A stretch of 14,245 nucleotides of DNA, from the NCBI GenBank assembly GCA_947259675.1, contig CAMYNE010000012.1, forward strand, positions 1-14,245, given 5' to 3'. This DNA comes from an uncultured Pirellulaceae bacterium (GTDB lineage Bacteria; Planctomycetota; Planctomycetia; Pirellulales; Pirellulaceae). This document shows, piece after piece, positions 14,220 to 14,245 of this stretch (position 1 is the stretch's first letter; each line of letters starts with the position of its first letter). A model generated the notes under the pieces. That model was not told the origin of the DNA, ran no database searches, and saw nothing but the letters and a program-made list of their open reading frames with translations. A program made the position numbers and the translations under genes.

Positions 14220-14245
14220 ATGTCGGAACACCAAGATCAGGAATA
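14220..14245 (+). CDS. Possible start of the next gene (truncated at the window edge)
   Basis: An ATG at 14220, three bases after the aroK stop, opens a frame reading MSEHQDQE to the edge. Tight spacing suggests a third operon member, but only eight codons are visible and no family can be assigned. Confidence 0.35.

Overview
The window looks like chromosomal DNA from a planctomycete (Pirellulales/Rhodopirellula-like) or close relative. This rests on the mix of products: a eukaryote-like ubiquitin-type conjugation cluster, a fused AroD-AroE enzyme, and a MacAB-type exporter without its own ATPase nearby, all at moderate GC and with mostly weak Shine-Dalgarno signals. The assignment is inference; no rRNA or other lineage marker is present. 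I see no tRNA, CRISPR array, IS element, integrase or attachment site.

Positions 1-3758 (minus strand) carry the most interesting block, a compact ubiquitin-like conjugation operon read right to left. It encodes a single-domain YukD/EsaB-like beta-grasp modifier ending in Ala-Gly, an E2 with HPN and an active-site Cys, a ThiF/MoeB-type E1 with an extra C-terminal CxxC...CxxC zinc module, possibly a 35-residue small protein, and a JAMM isopeptidase anchored in the membrane by two TM segments flanking a coiled coil. The JAMM gene runs off the left edge. All these coding segments share one reading frame, and E2 and E1 are separated in it by a single TAG. No E3/RING protein is visible. A RimJ/RimL-type GNAT acetyltransferase lies just upstream on the same strand.

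Positions 4773-5501 (plus) encode an unrecognised 242-residue protein, convergent with a minus-strand pair: a MacB-like permease (5566-6888) and a membrane fusion protein (6976-8364). Divergent from that pair is a sigma-54-dependent response regulator (8647-10053), followed after 30 bases by mutL (10084-12009) with the endonuclease motif. A good sigma-70-type promoter then precedes aroDE (12178-13680, dehydroquinate dehydratase fused to shikimate dehydrogenase) and aroK (13692-14216). The start of one more gene may lie at the right edge.

The genes fall into three units: reversible protein tagging with a membrane-tethered deconjugase; an envelope exporter with a divergent regulator that could plausibly control it; and housekeeping genes (mismatch repair and the third, fourth and fifth steps of the shikimate pathway). 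The tagging operon sits beside housekeeping genes rather than obvious mobile or defence genes, so a core cellular role is as plausible as an anti-phage role.
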